Assembly (NCBI RefSeq): GCF_024734895.1
Contig: NZ_CP091430.1
Location: 4,234,501 to 4,298,500 of the forward strand
Direction: 5' to 3'
DNA from: Paenibacillus spongiae
GTDB lineage: Bacteria; Bacillota; Bacilli; Paenibacillales; Paenibacillaceae
Length of the DNA stretch: 64,000 nt
In this document: in pieces, positions 9,858-18,217 of the stretch
How the letters are laid out: the number at the start of each line of letters is the position of its first letter
Numbering within the stretch: the first letter of the stretch is position 1
Made by a program: the position numbers and the translations under genes
The notes under the pieces: model-generated
What the model saw: only the letters and a program-made list of their open reading frames with translations
What the model was told of the DNA's origin: nothing
Database searches by the model: none

Positions 9858-10514
9858 TTGAAAGAATTCCAGGCATTGTTAAGTCAGAAAGTGATTATCG
9901 ATATCTCGGGTAAAGTGAGGCTGTCAGGAATACTGGTCGACGCCGGCTCGGATATCATTGTATTGCTGCACCAAGAACGTTATCTCTATATCCCCCTTAA
10001 CCATGTGCATCAAGTTATGCCCGATTTATCGAAAAACGAGGATAATGCTTCGGCTGCGTATTCGCCTATGAAGTATGAGAACGATCAGATCTCGCTGAAG
10101 GATATTCTTCGTCAGGCAGCGGGATTGTTCGTAGAACTGAATGTAAGCGGACATGTGCCGCTTCATGGTTACATGATCGCCGTCCAGAGCGACTATTTGG
10201 TACTTTACTCGCCTATATTCAAGCATATTCATATTTCATTGCAGCATCTGAAGTGGCTGATCCCTTATCCGGCCAATCACGTTCCTTATTCGCAGGACAG
10301 CAAAGTCATTGCCGCCAAACCGCTTAATGCTCTGATTCCGTCTACATTCGGGGAGCTGTGCAAAAACGCGGAAGGGAAGCTGGCGGTATTCGATTTAGGG
10401 CATACGATCGGCTTCATACAACAAGTCAATACAGGTACAATCACGTTTGTCGATGCCAACGGCAACCCTATGATTTGGAATGTAGAACACTTGAAGTCGT
10501 TGTATCTGCCATGA
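9858..10514 (+). CDS. Three-repeat beta-barrel protein, DUF2642-like
   Basis: 218 cytoplasmic residues, TTG start eight bases after GGAGGG, 16 bases after the transporter stop, so co-transcribed with it. Three repeats are visible: residues 12-52 (VIIDISGKVRLSGILVD, then YLYIPLNHVHQV), 88-138 (LFVELNVSGHVPLHGYMI, then HIHISLQHLKWLI) and 170-218 (GKLAVFDLGHTIGFIQ, then MIWNVEHLKSLYLP). Each has an SH3/Sm-like strand pattern ending in an I-x-HL-type helix, as in DUF2642 proteins of spore formers. The function is unknown. Pairing a transporter with such a protein is unusual. Confidence 0.6.
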   Translation: MKEFQALLSQKVIIDISGKVRLSGILVDAGSDIIVLLHQERYLYIPLNHVHQVMPDLSKNEDNASAAYSPMKYENDQISLKDILRQAAGLFVELNVSGHVPLHGYMIAVQSDYLVLYSPIFKHIHISLQHLKWLIPYPANHVPYSQDSKVIAAKPLNALIPSTFGELCKNAEGKLAVFDLGHTIGFIQQVNTGTITFVDANGNPMIWNVEHLKSLYLP

Positions 10515-10692
10515 ATACCAAGGTCTATATGCATCTGTATCATTGCTATTCCGAGACTGAGCCGAACCATCAAAAAAAGAGACCCTCATTAGGAAGGTCC
10601 CGGAAAAGAGATCAATGCACACCTTATTCTATGAGAAAACGAACGATAAAGCATGGGTAATTAACTAAATCGCCAAAAAGGAGGCGATTCGG

Positions 10693-10730
10693 ACAGAGCC
10701 TAATACCCTCGGGAATAGGCTCTGTTCATT
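10693..10730. terminator. Terminator between convergent genes
   Basis: Perfect 10-bp stem, 10693-10702 (ACAGAGCCTA) with 10716-10725 (TAGGCTCTGT). A weaker stem AATCGCC/GGCGATT lies just upstream (10670-10689). It lies between the DUF2642-like gene and the converging ArsR gene and may serve both strands, though the U-tract is weak. Confidence 0.6.
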
Positions 10731-11067
10731 AATTATCTCCACTCGTCCCATCTTCTTCGACATACCGTTGAAGCGCTGTTAGTTTATTATCCCAATAGCG
10801 TTCATAGTAGGCGAGCCATCGCTTCAGCTCCAGCAGTGGTTCCGGTTCAAGCCTGTAGCGGGTCTCACGTCCAACCTTCCGTTCCTTAACAAGACCGGCA
10901 TCCGCCAACACCCGGAGATGCTTCGATACAGCTGTACGGCTAATGGGGTAATGGCCGCTTATGGCAGTTACCGGCATTTCCTGGTCCACGAGCAGCCTGA
11001 TTAAGCTTCTGCGTGTAGGATCCGCAATCGCTTGGAACACATCATGCTTCTGCGACGAGGCGTTCAT
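10729..11067 (-). CDS. ArsR-family winged-helix repressor
   Basis: 112 residues. The fold is visible as FQAIADPTRRSLIRLL, ISRTAVSKHLRVLADAGLV (recognition helix) and GRETRYRL (wing). There is no CxC metal motif in the usual alpha-3 position, so it belongs to the ArsR group that pairs with SRPBCC proteins rather than to the metal sensors. Its start overlaps the stop of the upstream SRPBCC gene, so both come from the promoter at 11584-11613, which carries two matching inverted repeats. Autoregulation is likely. Confidence 0.88.
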   Translation of the reverse strand: MNASSQKHDVFQAIADPTRRSLIRLLVDQEMPVTAISGHYPISRTAVSKHLRVLADAGLVKERKVGRETRYRLEPEPLLELKRWLAYYERYWDNKLTALQRYVEEDGTSGDN

Positions 11068-11492
11068 TATTTCCCCTCGACATAGGCGGCCAGTTTATTC
11101 TGAAGACCGGACCACCCATTATCCATTCTATCGCGAACAATCGCATGGGTTTCTCCGAACTCCGTCACCTTATCCGCATCCCAGCCGGAATGAATCAGCG
11201 TAAACTCCGTTTGGCCGGCTTTCTCCACTAATTCGAACGTCAGCGTCCAATCCTTTCCCCACTGGAAGGAAAGACGGTTCGGAGGATCGATATCCGTAAC
11301 TTTACACGGCGATTGACCGAAAGGCCCTGCTTCCAGGATAAACTCATATCCATCGACAGGCTGAAAATTATTCGGCATAAACCAGGCTGCAATACCCTCG
11401 GATGTAGCGACGGCGTCCCATACTTTCTGAATCGGCGCCTTCAAAAGCATGGTCTTCCGAATGTCCGGCACGGTTTGTGGATCTTGTTTCAT
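11067..11492 (-). CDS. SRPBCC (AHSA1-like) domain protein
   Basis: 141 residues covering a single START-fold domain: TMLLKAPIQKVWDAVATSEGIAAWFMP, then FEFILEAGPFG-like strands, LSFQWGKDWTLTFELVE, and a C-terminal helix NGWSGLQNKLAAYVEG. The family binds small hydrophobic ligands; the cellular target is unknown. The longest frame opens at 11579, but that ATG falls at the predicted transcription start and inside an operator. The ATG at 11492, preceded by GAAAGGATG, is the realistic start. It forms a two-gene operon with the ArsR repressor. Confidence 0.85.
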   Translation of the reverse strand: MKQDPQTVPDIRKTMLLKAPIQKVWDAVATSEGIAAWFMPNNFQPVDGYEFILEAGPFGQSPCKVTDIDPPNRLSFQWGKDWTLTFELVEKAGQTEFTLIHSGWDADKVTEFGETHAIVRDRMDNGWSGLQNKLAAYVEGK

Positions 11493-11559
11493 AATTATAG
11501 TCATCCTTTCTAATACTACGTTCAACTTCCGGTTGATCGTATTCAGCTTTGCGTTAGTT

Positions 11560-11613
11560 ATGAAACCATTTGGTTTCATAACGATAATACGACACCAAAT
11601 GGTTTCGTGTCAA
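11560..11613 (-). promoter_or_regulatory. Sigma-A promoter and twin operators of the SRPBCC-ArsR operon
   Basis: On the minus strand, a perfect -35 TTGACA (11608-11613), an 18-base spacer and -10 TATTAT (11584-11589). The spacer contains GAAACCATTTGGTGTC. The start region contains the palindrome ATGAAACCATTTGGTTTCAT (11560-11579), with 9-bp arms around two bases. The shared core GAAACCATTTGGT occurs between -35 and -10 and again over +1, a classic repression layout. The adjacent ArsR protein is the obvious binder. Confidence 0.85.
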
Positions 11614-11798
11614 GATGTGCAGAAACATAAATACGGATTACGGTTCTGTTCATGATTTCCATTAATCCTGCATCGATCGGGAAAAGGCAGCATCTCTTCG
11701 GTTCATATGACAATTGTGCATTACATTGGGCGAACGAAAGAGTCCACGATATTGAGTCGCCATATGTTGATAGCATCCCCCAACAAGGAGTGTGCTAA

Positions 11799-12188
11799 TT
11801 GGCGACATTTTATGAGGCGTTGAGACAAAACAACAGGCTAACCCCTTTACTCCGTCATCCTGAGATTTCAGGTATTGGCGTTGGATATGCGGATCCTGGT
11901 AAACCCTCGCGCGGAGCGGCAATTATCGTATACACGAAAAAAAACGCCGCTACTGCGGAAATCAGCAAAAGCATCGGCAAGACGATCGGATCCAGCATTC
12001 CGGTTCGTTACATTGCTGCCGGCCCTTTCAGGCCTCATGCGGCATCGGCGCCGCAGGTCAAGCTGAACCGCAACTTAGCGGCGCCAAAAAAGAGAGTGCG
12101 CGCAGCATTCTTCCGCAGACGGATCCGACCGGTTCCCTGTCGCGTGTCGTCCGCGCCAGATTGCCCAAATAAGTTGTCATCGTATTAA
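11799..12188 (+). pseudogene. Truncated N-terminal part of a trypsin-like protease-family protein
   Basis: TTG start after AAGGAGTG. The first 110 residues (LTPLLRHPEISGIGVGYADP, IIVYTKK, IPVRYIAAGPF, then RRIRPVP) resemble the N-terminus of Paenibacillus S1-like peptidase proteins, recalled from memory and not searched. In those the RIRPVP segment leads into the protease core. Here the frame instead ends after a short unrelated tail (CRVSSAPDCPNKLSSY), and no catalytic His, Asp or Ser motif is present. A deletion or frameshift near 12125 is the simplest explanation. It could also be a genuine short protein. Confidence 0.45.
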
Positions 12189-12243
12189 TTCGCCGTACTG
12201 ATCTGCCTGCACTTGGGGGAAGCCAGGACAGCGTAAATAAGTA

Positions 12244-12281
12244 ACAGCCCGTCAACGATCTGTGCATCGTTAACGGGCTGT
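12244..12281 (-). terminator. Hairpin downstream of the first GNAT gene
   Basis: ACAGCCCGT-x-AACGAT pairs with ATCGTT-x-ACGGGCTGT, a 15-bp stem with one mismatch, four bases beyond the GNAT stop. It is followed on the minus strand by TTACTTATTT, a weak U-rich tail. Confidence 0.65.
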
Positions 12282-12284
12282 CGA

Positions 12285-12818
12285 TCATAGCTTTTTTTCA
12301 AACGTATTAAATCCGCCAGGGGCCTGTCCCATAAATTCGTAACCGATTCGAGTGTAAAAGTCGTTCAATGCCGGATTATCCGCAATACAGTCCAGCCTGA
12401 TCCGATCCTTACCCGGGAATCGAATTCCTTGCTCTGCCCACTGCATCATATCGCGGCCAAGCCCCCTGCCTGCATAGTCGCGGTTGATGGCAAGCCGGTG
12501 CAAGTAAATCGCCCCTTCATGACCTTCTTCGCCCCATAATTGCCGATCCCATTCACTTGGTTCCGGCAGAAGCATCATCATTCCGGCCAGCGTATCGCCT
12601 TCCTTGCAGACAAACACATTGCCGCGCAAGATCGATCCTGCCGTATCATGACTATCGATGCCTGCCAGCAGCCCGCCCCATTGCAGCGATCCTCTGCTTT
12701 TGAGCCATCTTGCGGTTTGTACGAGCAACTCCTGTATGGCGGCCGTATCTTCGGGCTTCGCATGAAAAGCGCGAATGTCTGGATTGACACGAGCGTTGTG
12801 CAATTGAAATGCTTTCAT
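12285..12818 (-). CDS. GNAT-family N-acetyltransferase
   Basis: 177 residues. The acetyl-CoA-binding motif A is visible as IYLHRLAINRDYAGRGLGRDMMQWA (about 108-132), with C-terminal motif B DNPALNDFYTRIGYEF. Upstream, FVCKEGDTLAGMMML gives the usual central strands. The ATG at 12818 follows GGAGGTGCTTG and is preferred to the TTG before it. The acceptor is unknown: GNAT proteins of this size modify small amines or protein N-termini. Confidence 0.85.
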   Translation of the reverse strand: MKAFQLHNARVNPDIRAFHAKPEDTAAIQELLVQTARWLKSRGSLQWGGLLAGIDSHDTAGSILRGNVFVCKEGDTLAGMMMLLPEPSEWDRQLWGEEGHEGAIYLHRLAINRDYAGRGLGRDMMQWAEQGIRFPGKDRIRLDCIADNPALNDFYTRIGYEFMGQAPGGFNTFEKKL

Positions 12819-12860
12819 CAAGCACCTCCGTTATGAGTGTCTGTGTATGTTGTTATTATA

Positions 12861-13337
12861 TCATTTATCCTCAGCGGAGTGTTCTGCCTGTCGTTTCCAC
12901 ATCAAATTCCGCTCGGAATCGATCTTGAAACCGAATTTGGTATAGAAATGATACAACCTCTCATCATGTTCTTTATGCTCGGCTTCCTGCATATGCCCGT
13001 CGATATAATCGAAATGGTTCTGTCTCGCGGTATCCAGAAGCTGATTCATCATGATGTTGCCATAGCCATTATTAATTTTGTCACCTAATATGCGGATATA
13101 CAACAGCCGCAGAGCATGCTCTTGCGGCTTCTTCTGAATGAACATGGCGAGATCGTTCTGATATCGCTTCGTCGCCACACCGGTTGCATAGACGATTCGG
13201 GCAAAAATATTATACCCGCTCTGCCCTGTATAGAGAATAACAATATTTCCTTGCTTGGCTGGAACAACCCGGATAACGGAACAGCCGTCCTCTTGAATGA
13301 GATTCACCTGCGTGTTGACGATCGCGGATCCAATCAT
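12861..13337 (-). CDS. GNAT-like acetyltransferase, divergent
   Basis: 158 residues. Features are consistent with a GNAT fold: LRLLYIRILGDKINNGYGNIMMNQLLDTA (motif A with a G-Y-G turn) and LYHFYTKFGFKID (motif B). The N-terminus (VNLIQEDGCSVIRVVP, GYNIFARIVY) is atypical and short. The CDS is more AT-rich than its neighbours. No function can be given beyond the fold. Confidence 0.65.
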   Translation of the reverse strand: MIGSAIVNTQVNLIQEDGCSVIRVVPAKQGNIVILYTGQSGYNIFARIVYATGVATKRYQNDLAMFIQKKPQEHALRLLYIRILGDKINNGYGNIMMNQLLDTARQNHFDYIDGHMQEAEHKEHDERLYHFYTKFGFKIDSERNLMWKRQAEHSAEDK

Positions 13338-13415
13338 GCCTACACACCGCCCTATTCAAGCTTACGCTACATCCTATTGTCGGGGGTATCAGGATATACA
13401 TTTAATCCGATAAAT

Positions 13416-13430
13416 TGTTTGCGCTTACAT
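13416..13430 (-). promoter_or_regulatory. cre-like sequence at the 3' end of the sugar isomerase gene
   Basis: Read on the minus strand, ATGTAAGCGCAAACA fits the CcpA consensus WTGNAANCGNWNNCW at every defined position. It overlaps the stop codon of the isomerase gene and lies about 80 bases upstream of the GNAT-like start. A chance match remains possible. Confidence 0.35.
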
Positions 13431-14264
13431 TACAGATAAAGAATCAACGATTTCCTTCAAATGACTAATCGATTGCTTGGTATAGTCGTCGAAGACGGAA
13501 TTTGCCTCGATACGCTCCGCAGCTGCATACGGATTCGACACAGGCGGCAGGAACTCCATTGTAAGCGCTCCGTTGTAACCAATCTCGATTAACGTGCGTA
13601 CGATCGCAGTGAAATCCGTCTGCCCCAGGCCGGCGGCTTCCCGGGTATTATCGGCGATGTGAACATGAACGAGATGGCGGGCGATCATCTGCAGCGCTTG
13701 AACATGATCGCGCTCCTCAATATTCATATGAAAGAGATCCGCCATGATGCCGACATACGGATGGTTAATCTGCTCCGCTAGTTTGTTGGCCGTTTCCAGC
13801 TTATTGACAAGATAGGTTTCGAAGCGGTTCAACGCCTCGATTGCAATACGCACGCCTTTGCTTGCGGCATATGCACCGGCTTCGCGGAGACTTTCGACCG
13901 CGAACTCCCATTCCTTCTCCGGGCTGGTATACGGGCTCGTCCGCCCTACTGCAGTCGGAACAACAATGACGACCTTCGCTCCCAGCTGCGCGGCCATATC
14001 GATGCAATCCTTCACATAATGAACGGCTGCGCTTCTTATCGCAGCATCTTGATGGGTCAGATCCCGTTCAGCCGTATAGATGCCGCAGATGGATGTGCAT
14101 GTCAGCCCATGTTCGCGCATTAACACTTGTACCATGTCCAGATCTGTTGTATCGGGCTCGCCTGCCAGCTCAATGCCGTCGTATCCGAATCGCCGCAGCC
14201 GCTCGAAGCTTGTCTTCAGCTCTTCCTTGCCGAAGATCCACTGTGTTGCACTATAGCTAAACAT
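13425..14264 (-). CDS. Sugar phosphate isomerase/epimerase, xylose isomerase-like TIM barrel
   Basis: 279 residues. Family hallmarks: FGYDGIELAGEPD, MIARHLVHVHIADNTREAAGLGQTDF and GALTMEFLPP, giving the metal-binding Glu, His and Glu of the AP-endonuclease-2 superfamily (IolE/hydroxypyruvate isomerase/tagatose epimerase group). The longest frame starts at 14312. The ATG at 14264 has GAGGAG ten bases upstream, and there the protein opens MFSYSATQWIFG as homologues do. It is a single-gene unit; its substrate cannot be assigned. Confidence 0.85.
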   Translation of the reverse strand: MFSYSATQWIFGKEELKTSFERLRRFGYDGIELAGEPDTTDLDMVQVLMREHGLTCTSICGIYTAERDLTHQDAAIRSAAVHYVKDCIDMAAQLGAKVVIVVPTAVGRTSPYTSPEKEWEFAVESLREAGAYAASKGVRIAIEALNRFETYLVNKLETANKLAEQINHPYVGIMADLFHMNIEERDHVQALQMIARHLVHVHIADNTREAAGLGQTDFTAIVRTLIEIGYNGALTMEFLPPVSNPYAAAERIEANSVFDDYTKQSISHLKEIVDSLSVM

Positions 14265-14331
14265 ATCGTTGTCACTCCTCATCGATTTTTGTATCGTCAT
14301 CCACTCTTGCAATTCACCCTTAAATAAGCAA

Positions 14332-14381
14332 ACAACCCCGCCGCAACATCTGAACCAAGTCAGCGATCACGGCGGAGTTGT
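14332..14381 (-). terminator. Rho-independent terminator of the APH-fold gene
   Basis: On the minus strand ACAACTCCGCCG pairs with CGGCGGGGTTGT, followed by TTTGCTTATTT. It begins about 33 bases after the stop of the phosphotransferase gene. Confidence 0.75.
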
Positions 14382-14413
14382 GGTCTAATCCCGACTCCCA
14401 GTTCGAATCCCGT

Positions 14414-15232
14414 TTACTTCAGCGCTTCTTCCAGCAGGCTGCGATGCCGGAGCATCCACGAAGCTGCGCGAATTCGCCAGGCGAGCCCCCACAGCGGCCC
14501 TTCGCTCTCCATCTTGACATCAGCTTCAACGGCTTCTTCGGCCGCTTCGCGCACAGCCACCTCGATGATCAAATCGACGAAACCGCTCCGCTGCTCTAGA
14601 TCGAGCCCATATCCGTCCACGAGCAGCCGCAGCTGCCGCGCTCGCGTCTCCGGCGATGGCAAGCCTACCCGGACGGCAACGTCATCGTCGTTAAGCTGCG
14701 GAAACAGCCAGCAGACGCGTGCCAGCTCTGTGAGCGGATCGACAGGACCGGTAAATTCCCAATCGATGAGCCCTATAGGAAGACCGTCCTTCGTCACCAT
14801 ATTCCATGGTGCTATATCGCCATGGCTAATAATCTTGGGGCGTTCTGAACGGTCCACTCCCCGCAAAAACCACGGCTGCCATACTGCGTTCCCGGCAGGC
14901 GTATAGGATGCCGACATATCGTGAAGCCGTCGTACTAACCGGCCGACTTCGATTAATCCTTCGTCGGACCAGGGTGCCGGGTGAACAAACTCCCCCGGGA
15001 TGTATTCGAGTGTTTCGCGGCCGAAGCCATCCGTTCCGCTGCCTGCGATTCCAGGTGCGGCCGAGAAGCCTTCGGCAGACAGGTGCCTTAACAATCCATG
15101 AATATGCGGAGTCCACTCTCCCGCAGGCCTTAGTACAACGTCTCCTTGCTTCGAAACAGACTTTACGGCGGATAAAATGGTCTCGGTTTCGGTCGTATTG
15201 CTTTCTATCTCGTGGTTAGGTTGACTGTTCAC
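14414..15232 (-). CDS. Aminoglycoside phosphotransferase-family kinase
   Basis: 272 residues, GTG start after AAAGGGG. The kinase-like catalytic loop is PKIISHGDIAPWNMV (near 140) and the metal-binding motif is GLIDWEFTGPVDPLTELAR (near 160). The N-lobe is short. Most proteins with this fold in Paenibacillus phosphorylate small hydroxyl compounds; nothing here specifically indicates antibiotic resistance. Monocistronic, with its own terminator. Confidence 0.85.
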   Translation of the reverse strand: MNSQPNHEIESNTTETETILSAVKSVSKQGDVVLRPAGEWTPHIHGLLRHLSAEGFSAAPGIAGSGTDGFGRETLEYIPGEFVHPAPWSDEGLIEVGRLVRRLHDMSASYTPAGNAVWQPWFLRGVDRSERPKIISHGDIAPWNMVTKDGLPIGLIDWEFTGPVDPLTELARVCWLFPQLNDDDVAVRVGLPSPETRARQLRLLVDGYGLDLEQRSGFVDLIIEVAVREAAEEAVEADVKMESEGPLWGLAWRIRAASWMLRHRSLLEEALK

Positions 15233-15402
15233 ATGAATCCCCTTTCAAAATATCGGGGTCACGCTGTTTAACGGGCACTTATGCGCTTCCCCAAATAATT
15301 GCATGCCCGAAATGATTCTTGTTCTTCCACGGACTTCGCCTCCTCTTGTATCGTTCTTCCAGATTACCATAGGGTATGGACCTAATGGAAGAGATGGAAG
15401 GT

Positions 15403-16167
15403 TTATGTAGCAAGATTTTTTGAGGTCTCTTCCACCCAAACATAAATATCGGATGCCGACTCTTTGTCCAGATATAGCTGCCAATCCGGATGCGACTTCA
15501 ACATCGTTGCGGGACATTCCGGATCGAGCGCCGAACGGAGCGTTCTGCTGACCGCCTTGGCCTTAGTCTTGTGCGGAACGCAGGAGATGATTCGCAGACT
15601 GCGCATAATCTGTTTGACGGACATGCTGATCGCCTGCCTGGGCACATCCTCCAATGACGAGAACCAGCCTTCCCCCACTTGCTGCAGCTTGCATGTATCG
15701 TTTAAGTTGACGATATGATACGGGTCTGCTTTATCGAAATCAGCAGGAGGATCGTTGAATGCGATATGCGCATTCTCGCCGATGCCGATCAAGGCCAGAT
15801 CGATCGGCGCCCTGCTGATTTCTTCGTTCAGCAGGCGGATCGTTTCTTCAGCATCCCCTTCTCCATCAACCATCCAGTATTTCCCGATATTCACATGCGC
15901 CAGAAACCGCTCCTTCAAATATTTGCGGAAGCTTGCGGGATGCTGCTCCGGAAGTGCGATATATTCATCCAGATGGAACATCTCCACCTTGTCCCATTCG
16001 ATATCCGTTCGAACGAAATGCTTCAGGAACTCGAATTGCGATGCTCCTGTAGATAGTGCGATGCGGGCACTGCCCTTCTCCGCGATGACTTGCTTAAGTA
16101 CAGCTTCGCTGGCTTGAGCGGCTTCGAAGCCGAGCCGGTCGGCATTGTCCAAGATATGAATTTGCAT
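15403..16167 (-). CDS. Glucosamine-6-phosphate deaminase-like protein (NagB family)
   Basis: 254 residues. Key motifs: ARIALSTGASQFEF (phosphate loop), VEMFHLDEYIAL (Asp and Glu of the active site) and LIGIGENAHIAFNDPPADF (catalytic His region). The C-terminal half is less conserved than in housekeeping NagB, so a paralogue acting on a related amino sugar is possible. It starts 36 bases after the esterase gene with an AAGGAGG site and is the last gene of the LacI-controlled operon. The role would be to convert a 6-phosphate amino sugar to a ketose phosphate plus ammonia in the cytoplasm. Confidence 0.82.
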   Translation of the reverse strand: MQIHILDNADRLGFEAAQASEAVLKQVIAEKGSARIALSTGASQFEFLKHFVRTDIEWDKVEMFHLDEYIALPEQHPASFRKYLKERFLAHVNIGKYWMVDGEGDAEETIRLLNEEISRAPIDLALIGIGENAHIAFNDPPADFDKADPYHIVNLNDTCKLQQVGEGWFSSLEDVPRQAISMSVKQIMRSLRIISCVPHKTKAKAVSRTLRSALDPECPATMLKSHPDWQLYLDKESASDIYVWVEETSKNLAT

Positions 16168-16203
16168 CGTGATCGTACCTCCTTGGCCGAATTGGTCTGC
16201 TTT

Positions 16204-18195
16204 CTATTTACCGTCAATATTATTTCTCAGCGCTGCGGACCGCTCGTGACGCCAACGATCCAGATCGGCGAGGTCAAAGTAATGCAGCATGCCCGGTAAT
16301 ATATAACTCATGGCATCTTCTTCTTCATATGAGTATGCGCAGACCCATTCCGTTACGCTGCGCAGACCGTTCGTCTCTGCTATTCGCCCGATGCGGTCAT
16401 CGATTGCAGCTGCAAGCATCACATACAGATTCGTGCGTCCCGCCGTATAGAAATCGATGGCGCCGTCCCGGTACTCCTTCAGATGTTCAATAAGGTCAAG
16501 ACAACGAATCACATCGAACGTCCGCATTGCGGTCAAGCTGTCACCAAGCCACAGCAGCTCGTCGGACAGCTTATGCATTACGCCATAGAACGCTAAGGGC
16601 GGACTGTCATAAATTGGATAAGGCGAATGAGGACCAACTCCGCTGGCGTTCAACACAAGCACGGATCTTCCATTGCTGCAGCAGCTCTGCAGCCAGTCGC
16701 GGCGCTGGATTAACGCAGCCGTTCCGCCTTCCCATACGGCCACAGTCAGGGGGGAGTTCTTCGCCCCTGAAGCATTGCCGCCCCGGAAGATCATTCCGCT
16801 GTTCATCACCCCTTCTTGAGACCACCACATGACATATTCCGCTGCAAGTCCATCCTCCGTATTCCCGAGCGGCACGCGGCGGGGATTCAGATCGCAGCGC
16901 TGCCTTGAGGCGAACACCCGCTCCTTAAGCCAACGGATTCCATCATGCTTGGCTGTACCGGATTCGCGCTCTGACCGGAGTTGCTCCAGCTGCAAGGCAA
17001 AGTCGACGTTCTCGTTCCATACGGTTCTCGCTTCCTTCATATCGATGAGCACTTGACCGCTCGGTGTGCTCTGCAGCAAATGCCGGGGAATCGGCCGCGG
17101 ATCGGGGTCATCCCGCTCCAGCTTACGGTTCAGCAGATGCTCGCTGAAGAACGCAGCCGCGGCTTCCGCCAATTTGTCCGTGAAACGATGCTCCGATTCA
17201 TCCTCAATCAGCAGCAGTTGATCGCTCTTCCGGTGCATCTCCCAGAAACGACTGCAGCGGCCAACCGTTCGGCGAGTCGCTTCAATCGGGAAGAAATCGT
17301 ACGTAACGGCTAGAACGGCAAGCGGTTTCGGGGCAAAAGCAAGCAAAATATCCTCATGATCGAATCCGTGCCCGGTCAGTCCCCGCCATATTTGCTCCGC
17401 GTCTTGAACGCCGCCTGCATGCATGTAGGTTTGACGGTTCATAATGAACGTGCCCGGAGCCGCTGCTGCGATTCGGTCATCGCATATCATGAGCATCGAT
17501 GCTTGCGTACCGCCGCCGGAGTTCCCCGTGACGCCAATCCGTGAAGAGTCGACCTCCGGTCGCTCGCTCAAGTAGTCGACTGCGCGCATCGCATCATGCA
17601 CGAAATAACGTGCCAGTCCTTGACCGATCGGCAGACATTGCGCCCCTGCGCGCTGATGCTCCTGCGTTCCCCAGATCGCATCTTCGAAGCGTCCGTCCTC
17701 AGGGATATAGCTGAGACGTTCCCCTTGGCCGATCGGATCGATTGCCAGCACGATCAAACCTGCAAGCGCAAGCCGGCTGCATACAAGGTGATAGCGCTCG
17801 CTATGCTTGGCATCGCGGTCGTGACCGCACAAGAATAGAACCGCCGGGGCAGGCAGATTGATCCCATCCGGCATATACAGATTCGCGGTTACGATATGAT
17901 CAGGCCTGGATTCGAACGTGATCTTCTCGATTTGAAATCCGTCACCCTGGACAATGTCTATTGTTCTCGCGTTCAGGGAAGCGCTGCTTGCCGGCAATCC
18001 GCCGGCCGATTCCAGAAACAAGCGTCTCATCTCCGCTTTTCTGGCCGCCAGCTGGTCGATCGTCCGGATACGGTCCCGTTCATCATCTCCCCGCGCGAAA
18101 GCCTCGTCCGCACGGTCGAAGATATGGCGCTTGAATTGATCCCTTGTATCATACAACGTGCAAATATACGTTTCTAATTCGGATAATGAGGGCAT
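16204..18195 (-). CDS. Alpha/beta hydrolase, acetyl-xylan-esterase/dienelactone-hydrolase-like, two-part
   Basis: 663 residues, no signal peptide. The N-terminal half is an alpha/beta hydrolase: PAPAVLFLCGHDRDAKHS, IDPIGQGERLSY, and the nucleophile elbow IGVTGNSGGGTQASML with Ser near residue 210. An acid and a His follow in the FWEMHRKSDQLLLIEDESEHRF region. The C-terminal 270 residues form a second, degenerate hydrolase-like part. The frame is open to 18321, but ATG 18195 follows GGAGGAATCGACG and lies 22 bases after the Gfo/Idh stop. Probably deacetylates or de-esterifies a carbohydrate. Confidence 0.8.
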   Translation of the reverse strand: MPSLSELETYICTLYDTRDQFKRHIFDRADEAFARGDDERDRIRTIDQLAARKAEMRRLFLESAGGLPASSASLNARTIDIVQGDGFQIEKITFESRPDHIVTANLYMPDGINLPAPAVLFLCGHDRDAKHSERYHLVCSRLALAGLIVLAIDPIGQGERLSYIPEDGRFEDAIWGTQEHQRAGAQCLPIGQGLARYFVHDAMRAVDYLSERPEVDSSRIGVTGNSGGGTQASMLMICDDRIAAAAPGTFIMNRQTYMHAGGVQDAEQIWRGLTGHGFDHEDILLAFAPKPLAVLAVTYDFFPIEATRRTVGRCSRFWEMHRKSDQLLLIEDESEHRFTDKLAEAAAAFFSEHLLNRKLERDDPDPRPIPRHLLQSTPSGQVLIDMKEARTVWNENVDFALQLEQLRSERESGTAKHDGIRWLKERVFASRQRCDLNPRRVPLGNTEDGLAAEYVMWWSQEGVMNSGMIFRGGNASGAKNSPLTVAVWEGGTAALIQRRDWLQSCCSNGRSVLVLNASGVGPHSPYPIYDSPPLAFYGVMHKLSDELLWLGDSLTAMRTFDVIRCLDLIEHLKEYRDGAIDFYTAGRTNLYVMLAAAIDDRIGRIAETNGLRSVTEWVCAYSYEEEDAMSYILPGMLHYFDLADLDRWRHERSAALRNNIDGK

Positions 18196-18217
18196 CGTCG
18201 ATTCCTCCATTCCTGGG

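Noticed and set aside
8510-11492. An arsenic resistance cluster (ArsB-like gene plus ArsR)
   Set aside because: No reductase or ArsA; the ArsR gene lacks a metal-binding CxC, is convergent, and is operonic with an SRPBCC gene.
15245-15517. 90-aa minus-strand frame at the 3' end of the NagB-like gene
   Set aside because: Overlaps the NagB-like gene in another frame and has no ribosome-binding site.
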